From positions 640,158 to 704,157 of the forward strand of contig PJRA01000114.1 of assembly GCA_016987375.1 (NCBI GenBank): 64,000 bases of DNA, written 5' to 3'. The position numbers and the translations under genes were made by a program. Source of the stretch: Brachionus koreanus (lineage: Eukaryota; Rotifera; Eurotatoria; Ploima; Brachionidae). Shown here piece by piece: positions 50,331-61,806 of the stretch. The notes beneath the pieces were generated by a model, which did not search any database, was not told the origin of the DNA, and saw nothing but the letters and a program-made list of their open reading frames with translations. How positions within the stretch are numbered: position 1 is the stretch's first letter; each line of letters starts with the position of its first letter.

Positions 50331-51025
50331 ACAAATCATCTGAGCAAAGAGAAAAACATACATTTAGTGTAAATCAGCAACCGGTAAAAAAGCCCGAATC
50401 AAGTCCAATATCAAGTTTTATAATCAAGGAAAGAACTAAGAATTTAACTCCAAGTTCGATAATTCTTAATCGAATAGATTCTGAAATGGAAAAAATTTCA
50501 CTGCAAAACCCAGCTGAAAATGTTAGAATTTATGATTCATCTGAACAAATTTATCCACTTTACACTCAAGACATGGACTCTCTAAAGGAATTTTTTAATA
50601 CTGACGTATTGTATTACGACTATGAGACATCTAATTTAATGAAAATGAATGAGTCAAAGAACGCACAAAACTTGTATGTACAAAACAATCAAAAGCAGCA
50701 AACATCTAAAAATTCCCTTGACTCAAATCAAGTATCATTTTCTTCACCAAAAGTAAGCAAATGGATTCCAAAAAACTCTCGTTACGATGAATTAACCGAC
50801 GAGCTATTTAAAAATCAAAATAATTTTTATCAAATAGTTGACTTTCAGGAACAAGTAATTAAGAATGCTGTGGATGAAATTTCTCAGCCGAGGGGAAATT
50901 TAAGTGCTGGCGAAAAAAATGATTATAAAATTCAATTTCCAAAAATGTCTAATGTTCAAAGTTTGATTGTTCCCAATAAAGACAATGCTAGTTTTGAAGC
51001 AGAAAAATTCAAACGAAACATTTAA
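50331..51025 (+). CDS. Terminal exon of a Tyr-rich hypothetical protein
   Basis: An open stretch of about 231 codons follows an acceptor-like AACTAAAAAG at 50330, because an in-frame TAA lies just before it. It runs KSSEQREKHTFSVNQQPVKK and onward through RIYDSSEQIYPLY, DVLYYDYETSNLM and SRYDELTDELF to TAA 51025. It is hydrophilic and tyrosine-rich, and contains an internal Met at 50486, but the frame is open and protein-like well upstream of that Met, so I read it as a last exon. Its phase requires one base from an upstream exon. Exon 1 of the gene at 42572 (MSTD plus G) supplies exactly that, so this could be an alternative last exon of that gene, or the end of a separate gene whose first exon I have not found. 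Confidence 0.5.
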
Positions 51026-52920
51026 CTTTTTCATTTAGTGCTAACATTAAATTATTTTTTATTGTTGGTCTTTATGATTAAACATTGTTTTTATTTTTGA
51101 TGAGATAGAAAAAAAAATTATAATAATTTTGTGTTCTTATGAATGATTTTTTTTAAAATAAAATTAGTATGTTTAATTCTTTTTTTTATTGATTGCCTTA
51201 AGCAAAATTTTGATTGTTTTTTTTTCTATTCTTTTATGTCCAATATTAATTTGATGATCCCAAAGACATTTGATGAGAAATATTTTATTTACTTAAATGG
51301 ACCGTAACTTAATTATAATTTGCATTTTAAATGTGAGCCTCATGGCTAAATATAAAATTTATTTTGGACAACTTTGGACCGCCAAACCCAAATAGATAGA
51401 AAATTTTGATTGCTTTAATTAGCACTCATTTTTTTTGTAAACAATGTCTAAAGATTTGACTGAATTTTCATAATCTGAAAACATTTAAATTTTATTTTAC
51501 TTTTATCAAAAAAAATAATGGTTCTTTATAGCTTTTTAAAAGTGAAATAATTAACTAAATAGTTTAAGGCTCATAAAGTTTCTCGCATTCTGTTTGAAAG
51601 TTATGAAGCTTGAAATAATAAAATTTTAGCTCCTCTGGCGCGGCTTTGCCTAATGTTGTAATAATACCATTTTATGATTTTTTGATTTTCTAATTAAACA
51701 AGAGTACGTTTCAGTCGAGCAATTTGCCATTTGTATATTTAAATCAATACAATTCTCTGTTTTTTTTTGTCTTCAAATAAAATGCGTTTAACTTAAACAA
51801 ACTCATTTAGAAACCAAAAATTTATTATGACAAATAAGGAAGAATTAGTTCAATTTAAAAAGCGTAAAACTAAAAATAAATCAAATAATTTGTTTTAATT
51901 TATTAATTTTTTTTTCTAATTAAAAATAAAATTGTTTATTGTTTTTATCTGTCTAAATTAATTAGAAATTTTTTATGTGTATTAACTGAGTCTTTTTAAT
52001 AAAAATCTGTTTTAAGAAGAATTTTTATTGATATTCGATCAAGCAAAATAAAATAGACTTTGTTTTTTAAAGTCTTTTCACATTGACTTTATTTAGTATG
52101 AATCAAAGCACTTAAGAGTAGAAATTTATTTTTAATTTGAGATACGAGAACTCAGACTTAGTCGACATTAGTCAAAAATAAATTAAAAATAAATAAAATT
52201 ATGAAAGAAATTTCGATTTTTTTGCTCAATAATTTCACTAACATCTTTCAAAAATTAAATTAGATTTTAATTAAAGTAAAATTTTAAAAATTTTCAATTT
52301 TTTAAACAAGTTTATTTTTATGGTTCTGTGCATAGAAATTAGCTAATTGTTAAGAAAAAAATTTCTATGCTATTGTCGTAATAAATTTTCTCTGTCCATT
52401 AGCTTCATTTTGAAAATACTAAAATCTATAATTTAAACCATTAGTTTGTGTTTATAGTAATCTAAACAAAATAGCCCCTATGAGATTTATAATTAGGAAT
52501 TTAACAAAAAAAAATAAAAAAAATCTCCATCAAGGTTTTAAAAACATTTTTTTTCTATTTTGGTTCTGGTTATTTTGATTGTTTAGGAGAAGTTGACTCG
52601 CGTCTAACTAAAACTGACAAAATTATTATTTACGAATGATAGAAATTAAGAGCCATGGTCTTCGAAAGCAATTTTAAAACTCGTTCAAGCATGCATTGTT
52701 TTTTTATTTTGTTTTGTTCAATTTTCTTTTTATTCATTTAAGACTTGTTGATAATAAAAATTCTAAGTAAAATCTACTTTAAATGCTAAAAATAAAGTTT
52801 TAATTTCTATTTAAATTCCTTGAAATAAATAGTCATAGTTGAGTCTTTTTAAATCTACTTATTTAGATTATTTTTATATGAAAATTTTAAATAAATTTTC
52901 AAGCTAGTTTTTTTTTCGCA
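51026..52920. other. Spacer, no gene recognised
   Basis: 1.9 kb of AT-rich sequence leading into the 930-aa gene. It should contain that gene's promoter. No distinct element. Confidence 0.5.
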
Positions 52921-55713
52921 ATGCTAAAAGTTTTCAATCGCGGAAACAAAAGCCAACTGACCGATTCCCATCTGCCGGAATCGACGCCGCAAACCTCCAA
53001 CTACAGACGCCAGGCCAGCCTCAGACACTCGCACTACTTTGGACACACTGAGAACTACGCCACTCTCGGGTCACTCAAGCAAGGCGGCAAGGCCAATTTA
53101 ATAAACTCCAAAAAGTATATCAGTTGCGAGAATGTGCGCCAATCGACCGAGGAGTACCAGGACGTGATTGACGAGGACTCGAGCGATGATGAGAATGGGC
53201 TGAAGGAAAAGATCGCCAAGCGATACAACAGCTTGACCACTTTGCTTATGAAAAGCTTTCGGAAGGCCAAAATAAAGAAAAAAAAAGAAGCTATGATGAA
53301 CGAATCGATTAGAAACGAAATTTTTGAAGAGAAACTAGTGGTCAGTCCCAGGTCTGATGCGGAACGGCGCAGCACGCTTAGGTCTAACGAAATGCCTTTA
53401 CTGCCACCCAGGCACGAAAACTCAAAAAAAAATAGATCAATAGAAATACCCGGTCAGACGAACACTGCTACTTCGAGAAGCCAGCCAGTTAGTAAGAAAA
53501 ATTTTTTATATCAAAACAACCCAACTAGTTCAAATGAGAATAGAATTAAAAGTGAAGAAGCTCAAAGATCGGAAAATAATGACGATGATGATGAAAGTCC
53601 AGATGAATCAGTGCCTGTATTTCTAGGTGTAAAAATGATTTCAAATGAGTTCGTTGATCTAAAGCCAACTGGAAAAACTAGTCAATCTAAAATAAATTCT
53701 AGCATTGGGTCATCTGAATCGACTTTTAATTCTATTTCGGAGAAAAAATCCGAAAATGGAAATTTAGAAAAAAAAAAAAATTTTTGTCAAAATGAAATTA
53801 AAATTGCGGCTAAACCAAGTCAAATAAGTCAATCACCACAAACTTCGAGATCTGATGAGCCAAAAAAAGTGTCCGATTGTGCCAGAATTGCGATCAGCTC
53901 GGCCAATAAGCCTCATGCGCCTAAAGCGCCAGCTCAAATAACAAAAATTGACGAAACAAATTCAACCAGTGAAACAAGAAGTCTGTCTCTAAAACGAACA
54001 AAAACCTTTACTCAACAATTACAGGAAATGTTGCTCGAAAGAAAAAGAAATTCAGCTCAATGTGAACAGGTTAGACAAGAATTAATTGAAGATAGTGAAC
54101 AAGAAAATAGTAAATCAAATACAAAGTTAAGTGATAACAAAAGCATTGGCTACTATGATACCATAAATTCAAGCAAAAGTTTGTACCAAGACATTGACGA
54201 TTCGAGTTACATCAAGCAAATAAAAAATAGTTTTAATGAAACATCAATGCTAAAGGATAGTCTTATTAGTCAATTGTCTATTAGTAACTATTCGAACGAT
54301 GACTCATCAGATGATTTTAAAGATCTTGTTCAAGTTCTTGCCAAACAAGACAATTTGTTTAAGAAGAAATTTTTTGACTGCCTAATGACAAAATTATGGG
54401 ACACCACATTGCCCTATAATGAATATTTACAATTAAACAAGCTAATGAGTGCCTTATTCGGAGAAAATTATCACAAACTTGACACAAGTTATTTGAGCTC
54501 TTGCAGTCAAAATAGGTCAAACAAGCTTAATTCTGAACAAGTGGTCAATTTGGTCAAAATGTTTTTGGACTCGAATAGTAGTGAAAATTCATCCAATGTG
54601 CACAATGATGATCTAAATTTTGAGTTTTTCAGCGTGGCCAATCTCATAAATACATTGAAGAGAAGACAAAAAAATGAGCCTTTGATTGAAAATTTTAATT
54701 CCAACTTTGACACAAATAGCAAGAGAGAAGCCGATCTTGAATTGGAAAGAATAAAGTTTTTAAATGGCGTTAATTCAATTCAAAATTCAAGTCCAAAATT
54801 GGAAAATTGTGAGCCAGAAGCTGCAAAAAAAAATTCCCAAAATCAAATCAACTATTTTGCTAGAAGTAGACTTCGGAACACGATGGGCAATTTGGATTCA
54901 CTCTTAGCCCAGTATTCATGCGGTCCTGTCCGGCCCATTCAAACTGTATGCGCTGATTCGTCCGCTAGCTTTCAGAGTGTTAAATATTGCACTTTGAGGC
55001 AGGACGAAGTCAAGCCAAATATTAGTAAATCAATTGTGTTGAATACGCCGACTAAGTCTAGCGGTATTATAGCCAGCTTTCAGCCATCTCAATTTGCGCA
55101 TCAAGAAAATCCGAAGCGAAATCCGAGCAGAGAAGCACAACCGTCATTTGTAGCCTCCAAAGTGATCAATTTAAACAAGCAGTGTCCACCAAAACCAAAA
55201 ATTTCTGTAAGTGAAAAAGAGGCAATGAATAGTAAAATGAACAAAATTCGAAGTGTAAAGGAGTTGTTCAAAAATGACGAAAATTTGACCAATTTTCCTA
55301 AAAAAAATGAAATAGCTATGGTCAAGGCTGAGAATTTGGTCTATGCACAATTTGATAATACAGTGTCTATAGCTACACTACCGTCCAAACGGGCTCTTTT
55401 GTCATCATCAGTGGACAGCAAGACTCTAAACAAGTCGATTTCGAGTCCGTATACAAGTGTTAAAAAGCTTCAATTGCCAGGAATTTATTCCACTTTGGGT
55501 AGCAAAAAAGATTCTGGAGATGTGATTTATTATCATCCGAATCAGTTAAAATTGAACGGTTTTGAAAAGAGCAATCAAATAGTTTCTAATAGAATATTAA
55601 AAGATTCTCGAATTTATGAGTCAAAATCTACAAAAAACTATCAGCTCAGTGGTATAATTGCAGATAAAATATACAAACATAATTCAAGAGAAATGAACCA
55701 AGCCTATTATTAA
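52921..55713 (+). CDS. 930-aa intronless scaffold-like protein (hypothetical)
   Basis: One uninterrupted frame from ATG 52921 to TAA 55713. I do not recognise it. It is mostly disordered and Ser-, Asn- and Lys-rich. Repeated short tyrosine motifs are scattered along it: ENYATLGSL near residue 46, EEYQDVIDE near 79, GYYDTINSSKSLYQDID near 411-421, VKYCTLR near 690, LVYAQF near 807 and IYSTLGSKK near 855. The first and last share the YxTLGS core. A class-II SH3-type proline motif, PLLPPRHE, lies at about 159-166, and a basic patch (KSFRKAKIKKKKEA) near 111-124. About the first 500 bp are GC-richer than the rest. Lack of introns contrasts with the neighbouring housekeeping genes but resembles the single giant exon of the gene at 42572. 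A membrane-proximal signalling adaptor is a guess from motif content only. Confidence 0.75.
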   Translation: MLKVFNRGNKSQLTDSHLPESTPQTSNYRRQASLRHSHYFGHTENYATLGSLKQGGKANLINSKKYISCENVRQSTEEYQDVIDEDSSDDENGLKEKIAKRYNSLTTLLMKSFRKAKIKKKKEAMMNESIRNEIFEEKLVVSPRSDAERRSTLRSNEMPLLPPRHENSKKNRSIEIPGQTNTATSRSQPVSKKNFLYQNNPTSSNENRIKSEEAQRSENNDDDDESPDESVPVFLGVKMISNEFVDLKPTGKTSQSKINSSIGSSESTFNSISEKKSENGNLEKKKNFCQNEIKIAAKPSQISQSPQTSRSDEPKKVSDCARIAISSANKPHAPKAPAQITKIDETNSTSETRSLSLKRTKTFTQQLQEMLLERKRNSAQCEQVRQELIEDSEQENSKSNTKLSDNKSIGYYDTINSSKSLYQDIDDSSYIKQIKNSFNETSMLKDSLISQLSISNYSNDDSSDDFKDLVQVLAKQDNLFKKKFFDCLMTKLWDTTLPYNEYLQLNKLMSALFGENYHKLDTSYLSSCSQNRSNKLNSEQVVNLVKMFLDSNSSENSSNVHNDDLNFEFFSVANLINTLKRRQKNEPLIENFNSNFDTNSKREADLELERIKFLNGVNSIQNSSPKLENCEPEAAKKNSQNQINYFARSRLRNTMGNLDSLLAQYSCGPVRPIQTVCADSSASFQSVKYCTLRQDEVKPNISKSIVLNTPTKSSGIIASFQPSQFAHQENPKRNPSREAQPSFVASKVINLNKQCPPKPKISVSEKEAMNSKMNKIRSVKELFKNDENLTNFPKKNEIAMVKAENLVYAQFDNTVSIATLPSKRALLSSSVDSKTLNKSISSPYTSVKKLQLPGIYSTLGSKKDSGDVIYYHPNQLKLNGFEKSNQIVSNRILKDSRIYESKSTKNYQLSGIIADKIYKHNSREMNQAYY

Positions 55714-56850
55714 TTTTAGAAATTTTAATATTTAATTTTTATATTAAATTAATTTTTTTCATTTTTTATAAAAAAAAATATTTAATTTTTCTCTTAAAAT
55801 TTATGAAATAAAAATCTATACAGCATAAAAAATGTTTTATAAAAGGTACATATTTACAAATTAAAAAATATATTTTCTTTTTACTATTTTGATGATAATT
55901 TTTTTTAAATTTTCAGTTAAATTTAAATTCATGTCTTAAGTATTTTTTTCAGGAATTTTTAAATTTGAAGAAAAAAAAATTTCTATAGCGAGATGACTTT
56001 GTTTTGGTCTAAAAATCTTTTTACCAAATGTGGATCCGTGTTACCAGAATTGAGTTTCTATTATATCAAAGCAATAACTGTTGCAAGGTTGCAGAACGAA
56101 TTTTAGACCAAAACTAAAAATTTAATTTCGTTTTTTTGGCCCAAAATTCACAATGCTTTTCACAAGCTGCTACAAAAAAAATTTTAATTATTTTAAAAAA
56201 TTTTATTTAAATTTACTTATGAGTTTTGTTTTAAAATAAGTTGATTTTAAATGATGTCTTTATCGAAAAATTTGAAGGACCTTGACTCAAAAAAATTGGT
56301 CTAAAATAAAATGGATTAAAATATTTTAGATTGGTTTAATAGAAAAATATAGAGATTAAGCTAATCAGATTTTCTCTAGCTTTAAAAATATGTGTCTTAA
56401 GTGGTGACCACTTATTTGAAAAGGAATAAGGTATTTGGTATGATTTTGGATATTTTTAAAAAAATTAATTTTTGACATAAGAGTTGTTTTTTTTCCAATT
56501 TAACTTTTTTTAAAATTGATTAATATTTTTTATATTGTCTAGGACACTTTTGAAAAAATTGCCACAAACAACACTAAGCTAGATAATTTGCTATGATTTT
56601 TCAATAAATTTTTTAATGAGGTTTGATTAATTTAAGTTTATAATACATGTAAAATAGGCATAAAATTAAAAAAAGACCTAATATATATTAAGCACCAATT
56701 TTTTCGAATTTTGTTTCGGGTCATTTCACTTTGACACATCTCTTCACTTAGTAAAAAAACAAATTTCTTGGCGATAAATTTTAAATTTATTATTTGTAAA
56801 AAAATATCTCAATTTTAATTTTATTGAAAAAATTTTAAAAAAATATACTG
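55714..56850. other. Convergent intergenic region
   Basis: AT-rich spacer between the 930-aa gene and the dehydratase, both ending here. It contains a 13-bp inverted pair TTTTGGTCTAAAA (about 56011) and TTTTAGACCAAAA (about 56101) with no second copy in the window. Confidence 0.45.
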
Positions 56851-58096
56851 TTATTTTTGATTATCAGTTAATTGTTTGTAATTTAAAAATTTTTCTAATG
56901 ATATTGAACTACCACCACAAATTTCTACGACAACATTTTTGAATTTTTTTTCTCCTAAATATTTATCAATATTGTATGCAACAACTAATGAAGCGCCACA
57001 ACTGGGTTCCACCAAATATCTGTGATCATCTTGTTTAATAATATAAATATTCTGAGCGGATTTGAAATTTTAATTTTCTTACTCAAAAATTTTTCTAATA
57101 TTAGCACAACTTCTTTGTCACTTACTACTATTGAGTGAATTTTATCTCTAAACTGGTTATAATAATCAAATAATTTTGATGCACATCTTTTTGCACCCAA
57201 AGACTTAGCAATGCTAAATTCTCACTATTAGTAAAAAAATTTTTAAAGACTTAGTTCACCTGGTGATATTATTTAATGTAACGAGGTGTCCAGCCTTGAT
57301 TGATTCATTAAAGCAATTAGCCCCCTCTGTTTCTACTGCTATAAGTTTAATATCTTTATTAATCCAATCATTTTGAATAAGTCCTTCGATAAGGCCTAAA
57401 ATTAAGCCTCCACCTCCAACTGAACAAATGATGCAGTCTGGTATTGCTTCTTCTAGCTGTTTACTAATTTCGTCAATTATACTTGAGTTTCCTTTCCAAA
57501 TTAGTTTGTCATCAAATGGAGAAACGTATAAGGCTGATGGGTTTTGATTACATATTTCTTTTGCTTTTCTGTCTGTTTCATCCCATACATCACCATAAAT
57601 CATAACATCAGCATTGTAACTTCTAAAATAAAAAATCTTCTATATCTAATATATTTTTTAAAAATTTTTATCACTTTAATTTTTGAATAACTGAAGGCAA
57701 AACAGTTGTCGGTGTCAAAACTAAAGATTTTAAGTTTAATTGTTGAGACGCAAATGCAGCTGCAAGACCAGCGTTACCTATTTAAAATTTATTTACTAAA
57801 TGATTATTTTTGATTAAATTTTAATTTTACCACCCGATGATGAAACAATCAAATCAATATTCTTATTTAAATTGCTCTTTTGTGTTCTAACGCTTTAAAA
57901 ATCGACCAAAAATTTAGTATTTTATTTTTACTTGAATTAGATTTGCGATGCCTCTAATTTTGAAGCTGCCTGAAGGCTGACAATTATCAAGCTTAAGATA
58001 AATGTTTCTCTCATACTCATCATTTGAGTTTATTAACGATATTTCATGGCTTCTTATTAAAGGTGTTTCGATATGAAGTTTTTTCAATGGATTCAT
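56851..58096 (-). CDS. Serine/threonine dehydratase-like PLP enzyme
   Basis: Fold-type II PLP enzyme of the SDS/SDSL group, which deaminate L-serine or L-threonine to pyruvate or 2-oxobutyrate. Exon order: MNPLKKLHIETPLIRS to GSFKIRGIANLIQ, then SNLNKNIDLIVSSSGG, NAGLAAAFASQQLN, the SYNADVMIYGDVWDE exon with LIWKGNSSIIDEI and CSVGGGGLILGLIEG, then IAKSLGAKRCA, and finally YLVEPSCGASLVVAYN and VVVEICGGSSIS to TAA 56851. The PLP lysine is in SFKIRG, the phosphate-binding SSSGGNAG loop spans a splice site, and GGGG holds the cofactor phosphate. Introns are about 50-60 nt. Near 57050-57115 the frame shifts by one; the best explanation is a 61-nt intron with a weak GTTGTG donor that removes VVLILEKFLS, but a real frameshift cannot be excluded. 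Substrate preference (Ser versus Thr) is not decidable. No ACT regulatory domain. Confidence 0.87.
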
Positions 58097-58579
58097 ATTC
58101 AAAAATTTAAATAATAAACAAAATATTTTACGTAGACAAATTGATCTAAAAACTATGTAATTTATGCAAAATAAAATTTAAATAAATTTTTCATTTTAAA
58201 TTAATTTTAATGGAGAAAAAATCTTGATTTCATAGATAGAATAAATTCAAAATTTTTTACTTAATTTTATTTTTTATTTAAAATAATTATTCAAATAATT
58301 CAAACAATTAATTTCAATCTAATAATCTAATAAAACAAATTTATTTCACTGAAAGAACTGTTTTAATTGAAAATTAATTTCATCATTATCACATCACACA
58401 TGAAAAATAATAAGCTTCATTTTTGATTTTTATTTTATTTTTATTTACTAATAGACAAATTAGTGCTTACTTATCAATTATTTTAAAAAATTGAATTTTT
58501 TCTTTAGATTTAAGAGATTGGCATCTTGTCAATCATAACTTTGAAAAATATTATTAATTAAATAAACTGAAAACTTTTC
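58097..58579. other. Spacer upstream of the dehydratase gene
   Basis: AT-rich, probably containing its promoter; no motif recognised. Confidence 0.45.
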
Positions 58580-59165
58580 CGTTTCAACAAAGACATGTAT
58601 GTATTATCTTTTGGAAATTCCACCAAACACACAACAACACCTTTTTTATCAAAGTGTTCTTTTTTAACTGACTTAGCTAGTTGAGATGGGTCCATTGATT
58701 TATGTTATCATAATTTAAATAAAGATTAGCTTCTCATCACAAGTAATGATCCATCTAGAGAATTTTTTTAGTGGTCCTTCAATTTTTTATTGCATCGTTA
58801 AATAACGAAATTTTTCAAATCATTAGGAACAACTCAGCAACGTCTGTTGGCTTTGTTAATAAAATTAAGGCGAAGTCGATTGTGATGTGTAAAGGTCATT
58901 TGATATACACAGCATTCTGAATAGCTGGTCCCCTGAAAGCTCGTATCAGCATCATTAAATTTTTTCAACCAATCTTCTAAACCAGTCTTGTATCCTTCAT
59001 ACTTTAAGCACATTTTCACCTTCTACTAGACATATTTCACGATCTTCTGCTGTTGCTGATAAACTTTTTATCCAATTATGTTACGGCACCACAATTTAAA
59101 AATTTTCATTTAAAGTCTGCATTTTATAAAATTTTTTAGAATTAAATAAACAAAGAGTTAAAATC
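58580..59165 (-). mobile_element. Dead mariner-family transposon, copy B
   Basis: Minus-strand broken frames include KKVLLCVWWNFQKIIH, the highly conserved block after the first catalytic Asp (family KKVMLCVWWDxxGIIxxELL), preceded by QWTHLN-like residues (family QWTHPNEPAKS). Near the other end, GLEDWLKKFNDADTSFQG fits the helix-turn-helix block (WFxKFRSGDxSLED). Stops and frameshifts are frequent. It shares nucleotide similarity with copy A at 620-1350, but keeps the N-terminal and central parts rather than the C-terminal part. Confidence 0.8.
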
Positions 59166-59496
59166 AGAAACCTTTTAAAAAATACAAAATATTATGACTC
59201 AACATGATAGGATTCTTTAAAATGATATTACAAAGATAAAGAGATAACAGTTATTATTAGTTGCTTTCTTTTAAAAATGAGGGTCTCATGTGGAAACTTA
59301 TTTGCAAGAGCATTCTATTTATGTTTTTTTTTTTGATTAATAAATAAATATTTAATAAAAATTTTGAATCTTTTATAAATTTAAAATTTTTAACCACTTT
59401 AATAGTTGGTATTTTATAAGTTTAGTATTGTAAGGACATTCTTTGCTTAAATATAACATTAAATCTGTAAAAAGCTAAATTTACACAAAATTATGA

Positions 59497-60115
59497 AATT
59501 GATAGCCATAAATGTTATACTAGCGACCACAGAATGTGAGAGGGATCTTGGAGTGATGGTTTCATTAGATTTAAATTGGATCCGTTAAGTGAAAAGTGCT
59601 TGTGCGAAAACAAGTAGGTTAATTGGAATGCTAAAGCGAACGTTTACAAATAGAGAGGAAAGATTGTAGGTAAAATTGGATGTATCCATGGTGAGACTCC
59701 ATCTAAATTACGCAGTGCAGGTTTGTAATCCAAGTATGAAAAAAGATGTGAATGCGTTGTAAAAGGTGCAAGAGAGAAGAACAAAAATAGCTTTGTCTCT
59801 AAGAAATATTCCGTATGAAATGAGGTTGACGAAATTAGGGCTGACAAAGCTGAATGAAAGAAGAGTGAGAGGGGACTTGATTGAAAGTTACAAATTAGTG
59901 AATGGAATAGAAAAGGTTAGCTTGGTCACGAAACTAGTGAATAGATCTGAAAACATGGGTCCAGCCGGGGCGTTAGCATCAGACTCCAGAGAGAAAGTTT
60001 TACAACTGAACTTAGAAACGATTTTTCATCTGCAGTAAGCGCCAGACATGTATTTTTCTCCAACAGAGTAATTCTGCATTGGAATTTAAGAAAAAAAATC
60101 ATTTTTGTACTGCTT
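59497..60115 (+). mobile_element. Non-LTR retrotransposon reverse-transcriptase fossil
   Basis: Plus-strand frames read TECERDLGVMVSLDLNW, ACAKTSRLIGMLKRTF, then MQERRTKIALSLRNIPYEMR, LGLTKLNERRVRGDLIESYK and LVNGIEKV, and at the end NRVILHWNL. These are the C-terminal half of a CR1/jockey-like RT (ERDLGV...KANRxLGxIxRxF...RGDLIExYK...FFSNRVVxLWN). One stop or frameshift separates the first blocks. It is similar to, but distinct from, the SHPRH-intron copy. Confidence 0.8.
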
Positions 60116-60532
60116 TGGATCGAAAGCTTTTATCCAATTTTTTATTTTTAAATTTTAAGATAGAAAGACCTAATATAAATAATTTTAAAAAATAGGATGC
60201 AAAAGTTAATTATTTTCAAAATTAAAAAAATTTATGCCTATTAGAGAGACCTGTTTATTAGACTAAAAATATGGTTTATTAATTGAAGAAATCTAATCAG
60301 ACTTTGAAACAAAATGACTAATCGAATAATCTATTATTTATCAACTAAGTTTTTTTTCTCAAAATATCATTTGACATTTTAATTATGATCATTATAAATA
60401 AATAAAATAAATCAATTGCTAAAGTTCAGTACATTTAAAATGGTCTAATTAAAATTTAATTCATTCAAATTTTAATTGAAATCACTGAAGCGAAAATTTT
60501 AAAATAAAAGCACGTACTATCGATTGAAAAAT
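60116..60532. other. Spacer upstream of the ankyrin gene
   Basis: AT-rich sequence, presumed promoter region of the ankyrin-repeat gene. No motif recognised. Confidence 0.45.
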
Positions 60533-60556
60533 ATGAGCAAAAAAATAATAAAATGA
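60533..60556 (+). promoter_or_regulatory. Upstream ORF overlapping the ankyrin start
   Basis: A seven-codon frame MSKKIIK begins at 60533 and its TGA (60554-60556) overlaps the main ATG (60553-60555) in an ATGA arrangement. If it is in the mRNA leader, translation of the main frame would need leaky scanning or termination-reinitiation. Whether the leader includes it is not known. Confidence 0.4.
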
Positions 60557-61685
60557 ATCAAATTGAACCACATTCATTTAATTCAGAATATTCTAACCAA
60601 TATGAAGAACAAATAGTAGATAGGCCATTTAGAGACGCTCATCATGAACTTATTAGAGCAATTTGGAATGTTGATAGATTTAATCCAAAAATTGATGAAA
60701 AGCTCAAAGATTTGAAAATACTGCTAAAAAAATATAATCCTAATATGATATGCGATATTTTGCATGATGTTACAGGACAACCTATAGCTCAGGCCACACC
60801 TCTTTTGATAGCATGTTTCGAAGGCGATGCAGATGTAATTAAGCTTTTAATCGATTCTAATGCAGATGTTAATCAGACAGAATCCGAGCATCATTTGTCG
60901 CCTCTACATGTAATCTGTGATGCTGAATATAATGGACAAAGTTTAAGAGTGAATTTTAAACAATCTGTTAATTTAAAAATTTATTCAATTTTTTTTGTAG
61001 CAAAAAGATAGGTCTGAAATTGTCCAAATGCTGGTTAGACACAATGCAAACGTGAACCATTTAGACAGAAGCTCAATGACAGCAATTCACAAGGCAGTCA
61101 TTCACGATAGGCCCGAATGCGTCAAAGAGTTAATGGAAGCAAAAGCCGACCCAAATGTAATTTACATGGGTGACACACCACTTTCTATTGCAGCTAGACA
61201 CAATAGAGAAAAAATTTGCAAAATATTACTAAGTTATAAGGAAACTAATGTCAGCCATAGAAATGATCAAGGTGCGTATTTGTATAATTTTAGATATTTT
61301 TATTTGATTTTGACATTTGAATTTGACAGGTGGAACTCCACTTCATTTTGCCTGTGCTGCTTTGGTTGATTCACCTAGTTGTGTTGAAATGCTTATCAAT
61401 TGTGGGGCAAAAGTCAATGTTCAAGATCATAAAAAAAATTCGCCTGCGATGGTCGCAGTTTTTTTTAATAAACCAAAAATTTTACAGTTTCTAATTGAAT
61501 TTGGGGCTGATTTGACAATGATAAATAATGAAGACAAAGACTGCTACTCAATTGCTGATGAAAAAGATCATTTAGAGTGCAAGTCTCTAATTGCTAGAAA
61601 TTTAGAAAAAAATGGCTTTTATCGAAAACACAACTTTGACGACTTGTTAACAAGAAATTTTGAAATTAAAAATAAAATAAGATAA
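60553..61685 (+). CDS. Ankyrin-repeat protein
   Basis: Three exons: 60553 to about 60951, 61003 to about 61271 and 61330-61685, with introns of 45-60 nt and matching phases (QSLR then QKDRSEIVQML; NDQ then GGTPLHFACAAL). About 340 aa. Recognisable ankyrin repeats: ATPLLIACFEGDADVIKLLI, LSPLHVICDAEYN, SMTAIHKAVIHDRPECVKEL, DTPLSIAARHNREKICKILL, GTPLHFACAAL...SCVEMLI, NSPAMVAVFFNKPKILQFLI. The N-terminal 70 residues are non-repeat and partly helical. After the last repeat there is only a short tail (HLECKSLIARNLEKNGFYRK) with no SOCS box or other domain that I can see. Ankyrin repeats bind proteins; the partner cannot be inferred. Confidence 0.85.
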
Positions 61686-61806
61686 AAAATAAATTTTTTT
61701 AAAATTATTTTTATTAAAATGATTTGATTAAATTGAATTTAAAAAATAAATTTTTTTTCTTTTAAATTATTGAAATATTTTGTTTTAAAATTAATTTTAA
61801 TTTGAT

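Noticed and set aside
56005..56120. 13-bp perfect inverted repeat TTTTGGTCTAAAA
   Set aside because: Single occurrence with a short arm; chance is plausible in 64 kb of low-complexity sequence.
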